The translations under genes were made by a program, and so were the position numbers. Below are positions 15,764 to 24,541 of a DNA stretch of 34,437 nucleotides, piece by piece (the first letter of the stretch is position 1; each line of letters begins with the position of its first letter). The notes below the pieces were generated by a model. That model searched no databases, was not told where the DNA came from, and saw nothing but the letters and a program-made list of their open reading frames with translations. The DNA is from JB111 sp052093225 (GTDB lineage Bacteria; Actinomycetota; Actinomycetes; Actinomycetales; Actinomycetaceae): contig JBQDDG010000036.1 in NCBI GenBank assembly GCA_052093225.1, positions 1 to 34,437 on the forward strand. The letters are read 5' to 3'.

Positions 15764-15846
15764 ACCGCCCGACCACCTCCTCACCGGACCACCCTGCACA
15801 CCGCCCGACCACCTCCTCACCGGACCACCCGGCGCACCGCCCGACC
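15764..15846. repeat. 36 bp minisatellite, 2.3 units
   Basis: Two copies of a 31 bp identical core (starting ACCGCCCGACCACCTCC at 15764 and 15800) plus a third partial copy at 15836 recur with a 36 bp period. There are no unique spacers. Confidence 0.85.
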
Positions 15847-15966
15847 CCCCACCACAGCAGGAAACGACCCTCGCTGTCTCCACAGGCGCGCCCACTGCAC
15901 ACCCCTCCACAGCCGCATGATTCCGCGGTTCCGATGTCAGTCCGGTCGGGTAGCGTGACACCTGAA

Positions 15967-15982
15967 TCGAACGTATGTTTGA
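15967..15982. promoter_or_regulatory. LexA (SOS) box upstream of the DUF222-HNH gene
   Basis: TCGAAC-GTAT-GTTTGA matches the actinobacterial SOS box TCGAAC-N4-GTTCGA with one mismatch. It ends 29 bp before the ATG of the HNH gene, where LexA would block transcription. Confidence 0.8.
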
Positions 15983-16011
15983 TCGTGGACGGCTCGACGA
16001 GGGGGTGCGAG

Positions 16012-17535
16012 ATGCTGTTGAAGCACGAGGCCGACGAACACGACGACGTGCACGCCGACGCCGCTCCCCCTCACGCCCGGCCCACGGGCCGGAGCGGGCG
16101 TCCGGACGCTCTCAGGGCGGACGACGTCCGGGCGATGCTCCACGCACTACCGGGCCTGCGCCGGGACGACGAGGCGGACGCTGTCGAACAGATCAGGGCG
16201 CTCGAAGAACTCGTCTCGGGCGCACGTGCCGCCCAGGCGCGGGCCACCGCGGACCTGGCCTCGATGCGGCTGACTGCCGAGCAGGCGATGGACATCGCCC
16301 CTCGGGACCAGGGCAAGGGGCTCGACGCCGAGATCGCACTCGCGCGCCGCGAGTCACCGACGCGGGGCGGGCGATACCTCGGGCTGGCCAAGGCCCTCGA
16401 CCGCGAGCTGCCGAGAACACTCGAACTCATGGAGCAGGGGCTGGTCTCGGAGTGGCGGGCGACCATCCTCACGCAGGAGACAATCGGGCTCGACGCGGAG
16501 GACCGCCGGGCCGTGGATGCCGCGCTGGCCCCGGATCTTCCTACCTACGGCGACCGTCAGCTTCGCCACCAGGCACGGAAGCTCGCTATGGAGCTGGACG
16601 CCGACCACACCGCGGTCAAGCGCGAGGTGGAGCACCGGCAGCGGCGGGTGAGTCTGAGGCCCGGCGACGGCTCGATGGCCTACCTCACCGCGCACCTGCC
16701 GATGACCGAGGCGGTCCGCGTCCACGCCTCCCTGATCGCGCAGGCCGCCACCGTCGTCAACGACGGCGACGCCGCGGGGCGCACGCCCGCACAGATCTCC
16801 GCCGACCTGCTCGTCGAGCACGTGACCGGGAGAGCGACGACGGAACCGCGGGACGTCGATCTCACGATCGTCATGCCGGCCGAGAGCCTGGCGGGCGGCC
16901 GCGAGCCGGCATGGCTCGTCGGGGACGGGCCGTTGCCTGCCGACGTCGCCCGCGAACAGGTCCGGGAGGCGAAGTCGGTCTTCTTCAGACGCCTGTGGAC
17001 CGACCCCGCGACGGGCGGCCTGGTGTCGATGGAGTCCCGGGGTCGCGTCTTCACCGGCGAGCTGCGCAAGCTCGTGATGATCCGCGACGACGCGTGCAGC
17101 ACGCCGTACTGCCAGGGCCGGGTCGAGCACGTCGACCACGCGACCGACCACGCCGACGGCGGTGCGACCAGCGCTGCCAACGGCAACGGGCTGTGCGCAC
17201 GGTGCAACTACAACAAGCAGCACCCGGGCTGGCGGTACGAGAAGAGGCAGGCCGACCAGCTCGACGTCCGCACCCCCACCGGCCACCGCTACCGCGTCCC
17301 ACGATCACCGTTCCCCTACCGGAAGCGCGCGCCCGGTCCGGAGATGACAGACGAGCGCTACGACGAGCTGCAGCGACGCGTCACTGACCGCATCGCGCGC
17401 AACCGACGGCACGAGAGACCGACGTCGGGCGGGTCGCTCGAGTTCCAACGACCGCCACCGGCGCCGGCAGCGTCACCAGCATCAGAACCGGCACCGGAAT
17501 CAGGCCCGTCACCGGGACCGGGACCGGACAGATAA
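16012..17535 (+). CDS. DUF222 / HNH endonuclease domain protein (13E12-like)
   Basis: The 507-residue protein has an N-terminal DUF222 region (about residues 35-330) and an HNH nuclease module (about 345-405): CSTPYC, then VEHVDHATDHADGG, then NGNGLCARCN, and a later K/H pair. This matches the 13E12 repeat family of mycobacteria and other actinobacteria. The C-terminal 40 residues are Pro/Ala/Ser-rich and disordered. ATG 16012 is chosen because AGGGGG lies about eight bases before it and the LexA box sits just upstream. Some mycobacterial family members are reported to be LexA-controlled. The cellular role is unknown; it may be a mobile-element-like nuclease, but no terminal repeats or partner genes are seen. 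Confidence 0.9.
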   Translation: MLLKHEADEHDDVHADAAPPHARPTGRSGRPDALRADDVRAMLHALPGLRRDDEADAVEQIRALEELVSGARAAQARATADLASMRLTAEQAMDIAPRDQGKGLDAEIALARRESPTRGGRYLGLAKALDRELPRTLELMEQGLVSEWRATILTQETIGLDAEDRRAVDAALAPDLPTYGDRQLRHQARKLAMELDADHTAVKREVEHRQRRVSLRPGDGSMAYLTAHLPMTEAVRVHASLIAQAATVVNDGDAAGRTPAQISADLLVEHVTGRATTEPRDVDLTIVMPAESLAGGREPAWLVGDGPLPADVAREQVREAKSVFFRRLWTDPATGGLVSMESRGRVFTGELRKLVMIRDDACSTPYCQGRVEHVDHATDHADGGATSAANGNGLCARCNYNKQHPGWRYEKRQADQLDVRTPTGHRYRVPRSPFPYRKRAPGPEMTDERYDELQRRVTDRIARNRRHERPTSGGSLEFQRPPPAPAASPASEPAPESGPSPGPGPDR

Positions 17536-17595
17536 ACGACGACGAACGAGCGCAGACGAACACGGGCACGGGCACGGACGCGCCCCGGCGGGCTC

Positions 17596-18876
17596 TCAGT
17601 CCGTGAGGTCGCGAACGACGGCGTCGGCGAGCAACCGACCCCGCAGGGTCAGCCGCGCCCTGCCCTCGGCCGCGGGCCCCGGTTCGCACAGCCCCTGGGC
17701 GACGAGCTCCGCGAGCCGAGCACCGGCGTCGCCGGGGGTGAGCCCGTGCGGCGAGGCCACCTCGATCCCTTCGGCGAGGCGCACGCCGAGCAGCAACCGC
17801 TCGAGCTCGCGCGAGTCCGCCGAGAGGATCTCCCGGCCCACGGCAGGCGACAGTCCGCCACCCAGCCGGGCCGCATAAGGTGTGGGGTGCTTGCCGTTCC
17901 ACCACCGGACACCACCGACATGGGAGTGGGCCCCGGGACCGACGCCCCACCAGTCACCGCCCCGCCAGTAGGCGAGGTTGTGCCGGCTCGCATGGACCAG
18001 CCGGCCGACGGCCTGGTCGTCACCGTCCTCGATGCGCGCCCAGTTCGACACCTCGTACCAGCCGTAGCCGGCGTCGGCGAGGAGCTGGTCCGCGAGCTCG
18101 TACTTCTCGGCCTGGTCATCGTCGTCGGGCAGGGTGAGCTCGCCGCGCCGTACCTGGGCGCCCATCCGCGTGCCGCGCTCCACCACGAGCGCGTAGGCGG
18201 ACACGTGGTCCGGCTCCATCGCGAGCGCCGCCTCTACGGAGGCCCGCCAGTCCTCGAGGGTCTCCCCCGGCGTCCCGTAGATGAGGTCCACGGACACGTC
18301 GAGCCCGGCCTCGCGCGCCCACCGCACGGCCTGCGGGACCCGGGCCGGATCGTGCGTCCGGTCGAGCGTGGCCAGCACCGACGGCACGATCGACTGCATC
18401 CCGACGGACACGCGCGTCACACCGGCCTCCGCGAGCAGTGCGAGGTCGGCCTCCTCGACCGAGTCCGGGTTCGCCTCCGTCGTCACCTCGGCGTCCGGCG
18501 TCAGGCCGAAGGTGTCCCGCACACCGGAGATCATCCGCGCGAGGTCCGCGACCGGCAGACGCGTCGGCGTCCCCCCGCCCAGGAACACCGTCGATGCGGG
18601 CCGGGGCACCATCCCGGCCTCGACCAGCTCCGGGGCGGCGAGCACGCGGCCGGCCAGCTCGATCTCCTCGACGGCGTGGTCCGCGTACTCGGCCGCCGAC
18701 CCGCCACCGCCGAGCTCGGCGTTCGTGTACGTCGTGAAGTCGCAGTACCCGCACCGCACCGCGCAGAACGGCACGTGCAGGTAGACGGAGAACGTGCGCT
18801 CGCTCGCGTCCCGAGCAGCGCTCGGCGGGAGTGAGCCGTCGTCCGGTGCGGGCTCGCCGAGCGGAAGGTCAGCCAC
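17596..18876 (-). CDS. hemW: Radical SAM protein HemW (coproporphyrinogen oxidase-like, heme chaperone)
   Basis: The 426-residue protein has the radical SAM motif CxxxCxxC in VPFCAVRCGYCDF, which binds a 4Fe-4S cluster with S-adenosylmethionine. FLGGGTPTRL, TEANPDS and the SVGMQS segment mark the HemN/HemW barrel, and a HemN C-terminal domain follows. HemW is now viewed as a heme-handling protein rather than a true HemN. I chose GTG 18876 because GGGAG lies 10 bases upstream and its first residues (LPLGEPAPDDGSLP) fit actinobacterial HemW; ATG 18918 would overlap trmB by 50 bp. It overlaps the trmB stop by 8 bp. Confidence 0.94.
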   Translation of the reverse strand: MADLPLGEPAPDDGSLPPSAARDASERTFSVYLHVPFCAVRCGYCDFTTYTNAELGGGGSAAEYADHAVEEIELAGRVLAAPELVEAGMVPRPASTVFLGGGTPTRLPVADLARMISGVRDTFGLTPDAEVTTEANPDSVEEADLALLAEAGVTRVSVGMQSIVPSVLATLDRTHDPARVPQAVRWAREAGLDVSVDLIYGTPGETLEDWRASVEAALAMEPDHVSAYALVVERGTRMGAQVRRGELTLPDDDDQAEKYELADQLLADAGYGWYEVSNWARIEDGDDQAVGRLVHASRHNLAYWRGGDWWGVGPGAHSHVGGVRWWNGKHPTPYAARLGGGLSPAVGREILSADSRELERLLLGVRLAEGIEVASPHGLTPGDAGARLAELVAQGLCEPGPAAEGRARLTLRGRLLADAVVRDLTD

Positions 18877-19843
18877 GGTGGTCAGGCTCCCGGTCGTGCG
18901 CCCGATCGCCGTCACCATCGGCGACCAGCACCGCGGTCAGGTCCGTCGCGGGCCGCCCCTCGTCGATGCCACGCTTCTCGAAACGCGTGAGCGTGCGCCC
19001 GTCCCAGCGCTCCGTCTCGACCGTGAGGTCGAACCTCGGCTCGGCCCCGAGCACCTCGACCATCTGCTCGGCGTAGCTGGCCCAGTCGGTGGCCAGCCGC
19101 CACACGCCTCCCGGCGCCAGCAGGTCGGCGACCACGCGCGCGAACTCCGGCGACACCAGGCGGCGCTTGTGGTGCTTCTTCTTCCGCCACGGGTCCGGGA
19201 AGAACGTCCACAGCTCGTCGATGCTGCGCGACGGCAGGAGGATCGGTAGCGCCTGCTCGGCGTCGATCCCGAGCAGCCGCACGTTGTCGGCGCCGGCGTC
19301 GAGCACACGGGTGAGCGTGCGGGCCAGGCCCGGCTGCCACACCTCGATACCGAGGTAGCGGTCCTCCGGGTGGGTGAGGGCATCGTGGACGATCTGCTCG
19401 CCGGCACCGCACCCGATCTCGACGACGAGCCGCCCCGCGTCCCGGCCGAAGGCTGCGTCGAGGTCGAGCCGGGCGTCCTCGGCCACCGAGGTCGGCGTCG
19501 TCGTCGGTACCTCCAGCACGACGCCGGAGCGGTGGTCCCAGGCCGCCGCCTGCCTCGGCTTGAGCCGCGTGTTGCGCCGCGTGAAGGAACGCACGCGCGC
19601 CAGACCGGGGGTGAGGTGCGCCGTCGCCTCGAGGTTCACCGTCGGCTTGAGCGAGGGCGCGGTCGAGCGCTGCTCAGACGCCGGCTCCGGACTCGGCTCA
19701 GGGTCCGTATCCGGCCCGAGATACCGATCCGGTCCCGGCTCCAGGTCCAGCTCCGGCTCCGTGTCCCGATCCAGGTCACGGTCCAGGTCCGTGTCCCGAT
19801 CCAGGTCCCGATCCAGGCCCGGACGCTCCTGCTCGGCCGTCAT
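18869..19843 (-). CDS. trmB: tRNA (guanine46-N7)-methyltransferase TrmB
   Basis: The 324-residue protein contains the TrmB methyltransferase fold in its C-terminal two thirds. SAM-binding VEIGCGAGEQIVHDA and the family motif FFPDPWRKKKHHKRRL are clear. It makes m7G46 in tRNA. The N-terminal tail of about 60 residues (10-58) is a run of Asp-Arg and Glu-Pro repeats with no family counterpart. The ATG at 19843 has GGAAGGAT upstream and overlaps the stop of the MOSC gene by 4 bp, so it belongs to the lepA-MOSC-trmB-hemW string. Confidence 0.95.
   Translation of the reverse strand: MTAEQERPGLDRDLDRDTDLDRDLDRDTEPELDLEPGPDRYLGPDTDPEPSPEPASEQRSTAPSLKPTVNLEATAHLTPGLARVRSFTRRNTRLKPRQAAAWDHRSGVVLEVPTTTPTSVAEDARLDLDAAFGRDAGRLVVEIGCGAGEQIVHDALTHPEDRYLGIEVWQPGLARTLTRVLDAGADNVRLLGIDAEQALPILLPSRSIDELWTFFPDPWRKKKHHKRRLVSPEFARVVADLLAPGGVWRLATDWASYAEQMVEVLGAEPRFDLTVETERWDGRTLTRFEKRGIDEGRPATDLTAVLVADGDGDRAHDREPDHRG
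19670..19816 (-). repeat. In-frame Asp-Arg/Glu-Pro coding repeat in trmB
   Basis: The DNA repeats GATCCAGGTC / CCGATCC-type words on the plus strand, encoding DRDLDRDTDLDRDLDRDT and then Glu-Pro-rich sequence. The tail has mixed charge in its first half and acidity in its second. Confidence 0.75.
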
Positions 19844-20685
19844 CGCACGATCCTTCCCAGACCTCGTCCCGTCGAGCGCAGATGCTGCGGGAACTCTCGT
19901 TCGGTCCCTGCGCGCCGTAGGGCTCCCAGCGCATTGAGCACCAGCTTCTCGTAGAGCAGCGTCCCGGTGTCCGCGGACCAGTCCAGCACCGCCGCGCCCT
20001 GCGCCGCGGTCAGGCCGCGGAACGCCTCCCCCACCGTGACACCGTGACCAGGGACCTCGTCGACGGCGATCGTGTCGCCCGCGCCGATCTCCCCCGGCTC
20101 GAGGACACGCAGGTAGGTGCCACTCCGACCGCCCGCGTTGAAGCGTCGCGTCCACTGGTCCTCGCCCATCCAGGCGGTGAAGGTGCGGCACGGGTTGCGC
20201 GGCGCCGTCACCATCAGCTCCGTCGATCCCACGCGCCACCGGGTACCGATCACCGACTCGTCGACGTCGATCCCGGCCGTCACGAGGTTCTCGCCGAAAC
20301 CGCCCGGGCTCACGTCGCGACCGAGCCGCTCGGCCCAGGCGAGGCGCGTCTCCTCCGCGAAGGCGTAGACCGTCTTGAAGGTGCCGCCGTGGTTCTCCCG
20401 GTCCCCCTGGACGTCGCCCCAGATCCCGTGCCTGAGCACCCGGACGGGGCCCTCGACGGGGCGCTTGTCGATACCGCTGCGCAACCCGGTGATCTCCACG
20501 TCGAAGAGGTCGGACACCACGCAGACCTCGCGCACGCGGGCATCACCCGAGAGGTCGAACACCGGATCGACCGCTGCGTCGGGGTCGGGGTCGGAGTCCG
20601 GGGCAGACGGTACGCCGGTCGGCACCGCACGTACCGACGCCGACGCACCGGCCCCGCCCGACGCCGTCGGCTCGGGACTGTCCAC
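19840..20685 (-). CDS. MOSC domain protein (YiiM-like)
   Basis: The 281-residue protein has a MOSC domain (about residues 75-215). The conserved cysteine is in RNPCRTF, and HGGTFKTVYAF and GGFGENLVTAGID are typical of the YiiM branch. A C-terminal helical extension follows. MOSC proteins carry sulfur or act in molybdenum-cofactor chemistry; YiiM handles N-hydroxylated substrates in enterobacteria. The start is GTG at 20685, 3 bp after the lepA stop, with no better start nearby. The N-terminal 45 residues are low complexity. It is coupled to lepA upstream and trmB downstream. Substrate unknown. Confidence 0.88.
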   Translation of the reverse strand: MDSPEPTASGGAGASASVRAVPTGVPSAPDSDPDPDAAVDPVFDLSGDARVREVCVVSDLFDVEITGLRSGIDKRPVEGPVRVLRHGIWGDVQGDRENHGGTFKTVYAFAEETRLAWAERLGRDVSPGGFGENLVTAGIDVDESVIGTRWRVGSTELMVTAPRNPCRTFTAWMGEDQWTRRFNAGGRSGTYLRVLEPGEIGAGDTIAVDEVPGHGVTVGEAFRGLTAAQGAAVLDWSADTGTLLYEKLVLNALGALRRAGTEREFPQHLRSTGRGLGRIVR

Positions 20686-20688
20686 GAT

Positions 20689-22551
20689 CTACTTCTTGCC
20701 GGTGGGCGCGTCGGTCTGCAGCGCCGCCACGAAGGCCTCCTGCGGCACCTCGACCCGTCCGATCGACTTCATCCGCTTCTTGCCCTCCTTCTGTTTCTCG
20801 ATGAGCTTCCGCTTCCGCGAGATGTCACCGCCGTAACACTTGGCGAGCATGTCCTTGCGCAGTGCCCGGATCGTCTCGCGCGCGATGATCCGCGAGCCGA
20901 CGGCCGCCTGGATCGGCACCTCGAACTGCTGCCTGGGGATGAGCTCCTTGAGCTTGCCCACCATGGCGACCCCGTAGCTGTAGGCCTTGTCCTTGTGCAC
21001 GACCGCGGAGAAGGCGTCGACGGGATCGTGGTTGAGCAGGATGTCGACCTTGACGAGCTCCGAAGGAGCCTGGCCGTCCTCGTCGTAGTCGAGCGAGGCG
21101 TAGCCCTTGGTGCGCGACTTCAGCTGGTCGAAGAAGTCGAAGACGATCTCGGCGAGCGGCAGCCGGTAGCGCAGCTCGACCCGGTCCTCGGAGAGGTAGT
21201 CCATGCCGCCGAGCTCGCCGCGCTTGCCCTGGCACAGCTCCATGACGGCGCCGACGAACTCGCTCGGCGTGAGGACGGTCGCCTTGACCATCGGCTCGGT
21301 GATCCTCTGGATCTTCTGGCCGGTCGGGAACTCGCTCGGGTTCGTCACGGTGGTCTCGGTGCCGTCCTCGAGCACCACCTCGTAGACGACGTTGGGCGCC
21401 GTCGAGATGAGGTCGAGGTTGAACTCGCGCTCGAGTCGTTCGCGGACGATCTCCAGGTGCAGCAGCCCGAGGAAGCCGCAGCGGAAGCCGAAGCCGAGCG
21501 CCACCGACGTCTCGGGCTCGTAGGCGAGCGCCGCGTCGTTGAGCTTGAGCTTGTCCAGGGCGTCGCGCAGGACGGGGTAGTCGGAGCCGTCGACCGGGTA
21601 GAGACCGGAGAACACCATCGGCAGCGGCTCGCGGTACCCGGCGAGCGCCTCCTCGGCGCCGCGCGTGAGGGTGGTGACCGTGTCACCCACCTTGGACTGG
21701 CGCACGTCCTTCACGCCCGAGATGAGGTAGCCGACCTCGCCGACGCCGAGCCCCTTCGACGGCTTCGCGTCCGGTGAGATGACGCCGATCTCGAGGAGCT
21801 CGTGGGTCGATCCCGTGGACATCATCTGGATGCGCTCGCGCGGCTCCAGCCTGCCGTCGACGACCCGCACGTACGTGACGACGCCGCGGTAGCTGTCGTA
21901 GACGGAGTCGAAGATCATGGCGCGTGCCGGAGCCTCGGCGTCGCCCTCGGGTGCGGGGACGTCGCGGACGATCGTGTCGAGCAGGTCGACGACGCCCTCG
22001 CCCGTCTTCCCGGACACCCGCAGGCAGTCCTCCGGCTCGCCGCCGATGAGGCTCGCGAGCTCCTCGGCGAACTTGTCGGGCTGGGCCGCCGGGAGGTCGA
22101 TCTTGTTGAGCACCGGGATGATCGCGAGGTCGTTCTCGAGCGCCATGTAGAGGTTGGCGAGCGTCTGCGCCTCGATCCCCTGCGCGGCGTCGACGAGCAG
22201 CACGGCCCCCTCGCACGCGGCGAGCGACCGGTTGACCTCGTAGGAGAAGTCCACGTGGCCCGGGGTGTCGATCATGTTCAGCGCGTGCGCCGTGCCGTCG
22301 ACCTCCCACGGCATGCGGACGGCCTGGGACTTGATGGTGATGCCCCGCTCGCGCTCGATGTCCATGCGATCGAGGTACTGCGCGCGCATCTCGCGGTCGG
22401 AGACGACACCGGTGATCCCGAGCATCCGGTCGGCGAGCGTCGACTTGCCGTGGTCGATGTGCGCGATGATGCAGAAGTTGCGCAGCTGCGCGGGCGGGGT
22501 CGCCGCCGGCTGGATCGTCGCGGCGGTCGACGCGTCGGGGATGGGGGGCAA
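20689..22551 (-). CDS. lepA: Elongation factor 4 (LepA)
   Basis: The 620-residue protein is LepA/EF4, a translational GTPase active on the ribosome. G1 is AHIDHGKST (30-38), G3 is DTPGHVDF, G4 is NKID; domains II-IV and the LepA-specific C-terminal domain (KCYGGDISRKRKLIEKQKEG) are all present. The start is TTG at 22551, supported by AAAGGTGA about three bases upstream; no in-frame ATG lies nearby. It leads the lepA-MOSC-trmB-hemW transcript. Its 230 bp upstream gap is shared with the divergent sulfur transporter gene. Confidence 0.97.
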   Translation of the reverse strand: MPPIPDASTAATIQPAATPPAQLRNFCIIAHIDHGKSTLADRMLGITGVVSDREMRAQYLDRMDIERERGITIKSQAVRMPWEVDGTAHALNMIDTPGHVDFSYEVNRSLAACEGAVLLVDAAQGIEAQTLANLYMALENDLAIIPVLNKIDLPAAQPDKFAEELASLIGGEPEDCLRVSGKTGEGVVDLLDTIVRDVPAPEGDAEAPARAMIFDSVYDSYRGVVTYVRVVDGRLEPRERIQMMSTGSTHELLEIGVISPDAKPSKGLGVGEVGYLISGVKDVRQSKVGDTVTTLTRGAEEALAGYREPLPMVFSGLYPVDGSDYPVLRDALDKLKLNDAALAYEPETSVALGFGFRCGFLGLLHLEIVRERLEREFNLDLISTAPNVVYEVVLEDGTETTVTNPSEFPTGQKIQRITEPMVKATVLTPSEFVGAVMELCQGKRGELGGMDYLSEDRVELRYRLPLAEIVFDFFDQLKSRTKGYASLDYDEDGQAPSELVKVDILLNHDPVDAFSAVVHKDKAYSYGVAMVGKLKELIPRQQFEVPIQAAVGSRIIARETIRALRKDMLAKCYGGDISRKRKLIEKQKEGKKRMKSIGRVEVPQEAFVAALQTDAPTGKK

Positions 22552-22781
22552 GGTTCACCTTTACGTGTCGGTCGGAGCGCCCATCGTCGCACACGCACCC
22601 CTGCCGGAACCGACCGGTACAGGTGTGCTCGCGCACCGTCGCGCCGGATGTGAGCAGCGCCGACGCCCGAGGTGACGACGCCGCCGTCGTCTCAGCACGT
22701 GGACCCCGGGCATCGAGCCGCACGCCGACACGAGTCGCCTCCCTAGCGTCACGCCCGACATCGACTCCAGGGGGGGACAAC

Positions 22782-23846
22782 ATGATCCTGACGGGACTTC
22801 TCGTCGGCGGGGCCCTGGGCTTCGCCATGCAACGCGGCCGGTTCTGCGTCACGGGCGCGTTCCGTGACGTGTGGATCGGCGGGAAGACGCGGTGGCTCAC
22901 CGCCTTCCTCATCGTCATCGCCGTCCAGAGCGTCGGCATCTTCGCGCTCGACGCGCTCGGGGTGATCGAGCTCGGCTCGGGTGAGCTGGCGCCGGTCGCG
23001 ACGATCGCGGGTGCCTTCATCTTCGGCTTCGCCATCGTGCTCGCGGGCGGCTGCGCCACCGGCACGTACTACCGCTCGAGCGAGGGCCTCATCGGGTCCT
23101 GGTTCGCCCTCGTCTTCTACGCGGGCTCGGCGGCCGTCATGAAGTACGGGGTGTTCGCCGACCTCACCGCCTCCGCCCGGTCACAGACCGTGAGCGCGAC
23201 GACGATCCACGAGTCGCTCGGCATCTCGCCGTGGTGGCTGGTCGGGATCCTCGTCGCCGTCGTCGGCTACGCCGCCGCGCGGCATCTCGCCGCCGAACCG
23301 CGGATCACGATCGCGAGCCTGCCGCCACGCAGGACCGGGCTCGCCAGGATCCTCTTCGAGAAGCCCTGGCACGCGTTCGGCGCCGCCGTCGTCATCGGGA
23401 TCATCGCGATCGTCGCGTGGCCGCTGAGCACCATGTCCGGCCGGCCCTCCGGGCTCGGGATCACTACCCCGTCCGCCAATATCGTCACCTTCCTCGTGAC
23501 CGGCGACGTCGAGCTCGTCGACTGGGGCGTCTTCCTCGTGCTCGGCATCCTCGTGGGTGCGTTCATCGCCGCGAAGGGCTCGGGCGAGTTCCGGCTCCGC
23601 GTGCCGGACGCCACCACGGTCGTCCGCTCGATCTCGGGCGGAGCGCTCATGGGGGTCGGCGCCGCGCTCGCCGGCGGCTGCACCATCGGCAACGCCATGG
23701 TCAACACCGCCCAGTTCTCCTACCAGGGGTGGCTGTCCTTCGGCTTCATGATCCTGGGCACGGGCGCCGCCACCCACGTCTTCATCCTGCGGCACCGCTC
23801 GACGGCCACCGCGACGAGCGCGAGCAGCACCTTCGTCGACGCCTGA
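22782..23846 (+). CDS. YeeE/YedE family thiosulfate-type transporter
   Basis: The 354-residue membrane protein has about nine hydrophobic segments and the three conserved cysteines of TsuA-type transporters: C22 in GRFCVTGAFRD, C91 in AGGCATGTYYR and C300 in AGGCTIGNAM. These pass thiosulfate through the membrane in characterised relatives; a selenium-linked branch also exists. ATG 22782 has a GGGGGGA ribosome site. TAGCGT at 22744-22749 may be the -10. The tusA-like gene follows 177 bp downstream on the same strand, the usual partner. The gap between them is rich in CAGCACCAGC repeats and holds no gene. Confidence 0.9.
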   Translation: MILTGLLVGGALGFAMQRGRFCVTGAFRDVWIGGKTRWLTAFLIVIAVQSVGIFALDALGVIELGSGELAPVATIAGAFIFGFAIVLAGGCATGTYYRSSEGLIGSWFALVFYAGSAAVMKYGVFADLTASARSQTVSATTIHESLGISPWWLVGILVAVVGYAAARHLAAEPRITIASLPPRRTGLARILFEKPWHAFGAAVVIGIIAIVAWPLSTMSGRPSGLGITTPSANIVTFLVTGDVELVDWGVFLVLGILVGAFIAAKGSGEFRLRVPDATTVVRSISGGALMGVGAALAGGCTIGNAMVNTAQFSYQGWLSFGFMILGTGAATHVFILRHRSTATATSASSTFVDA

Positions 23847-24023
23847 CCCGACCCGCCACCACGCGACACGCACGCCCGACAGCGACCGGACCGCAGCAGC
23901 GCCAGCCGCAGCGACAGCGGCACCAGCACCAGCACCAGCGCCGGCACCGCACGGCGCACGTCGCCCAACAGCGCGGGCGTCTTGACCACCAACGACGACC
24001 GACAAGACCCCGAGGAGAACTCC

Positions 24024-24248
24024 ATGCCACTCACGCTCGAGACCGACGGCCAGGTCTGCCCCTTCCCGCTCGTGGAGGCCAAGCAGGCCATCGCCACGCT
24101 CGACGACGGCGACCAGCTGACGATCAACTTCGACTGCACGCAGGCCACCGACGCCATCCCGCGATGGGCCGCCGAGAACGGCTACCCCGTCACGCACTTC
24201 GACCGCGTGGGCGAGGCCGCCTGGACGATCACCGTGCAGAAGGCCTGA
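24024..24248 (+). CDS. TusA-family sulfurtransferase
   Basis: The 74-residue protein is a complete TusA fold. The active cysteine is C12 in the CPFP motif (family CPxP). TusA proteins carry persulfide sulfur in the cytoplasm. The ATG has a clear AGGAG site. Next to a YeeE/YedE transporter it fits the TsuA-TsuB pairing, in which the TusA-like partner is needed for thiosulfate use; that function is inferred from family and position. Confidence 0.9.
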   Translation: MPLTLETDGQVCPFPLVEAKQAIATLDDGDQLTINFDCTQATDAIPRWAAENGYPVTHFDRVGEAAWTITVQKA

Positions 24249-24261
24249 CCGACCGAAGCCC

Positions 24262-24299
24262 CGGCGCCCGGCACCACCACCGCGTGGGGCCGGGTGCCG
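24262..24299 (+). terminator. Terminator hairpin after the tusA-like gene
   Basis: CGGCGCCCGGC (24262-24272) pairs with GCCGGGTGCCG (24289-24299) through ten Watson-Crick pairs and one G-U, with a 16-base loop. It begins 13 bp after the stop. No U-tract. Confidence 0.65.
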
Positions 24300-24541
24300 T
24301 CGTCGTCACGCATGCCCACCGACGCGTCGCCTCGCCCCGGCTCCATCGCCCGTCCCACCCCGGCGCACGTCGGACCGGCCCCGATCTCGTCCTCACCGTC
24401 GGCGGCCGCTCGAAATCGCCCCGACGCCGGCGGCCATCGGTCACCTCCCGTTCCTGCGGCCGACACCAGCGCTGTGTAGCGTCAGTCGGTCGGCGGCCGC
24501 CACACTGGAGCCGTCGTCTCCCCCGACCGCTAGGAGTACCG

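Larger units (their letters stand above)
15447..16011. other. 565 bp intergenic region with repeats and hairpin
   Basis: No gene is supported here. From 15455 to about 15560 the word GGCCGGCGCACGGAC recurs in degenerate tandem form. A hairpin lies at 15582-15609, a 36 bp tandem repeat at 15764-15846, and a LexA box at 15967-15982. An open frame reads through into the HNH gene but has no start signal or recognisable protein. Confidence 0.7.

Noticed and set aside
15764..15846. Possible CRISPR array because of the 36 bp period
   Set aside because: The whole period is conserved, there are no unique spacers, only 2.3 units and no cas genes.
16012..17535. A complete mobile element around the DUF222-HNH gene
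   Set aside because: No terminal inverted repeats, target duplication, integrase or transposase are visible.
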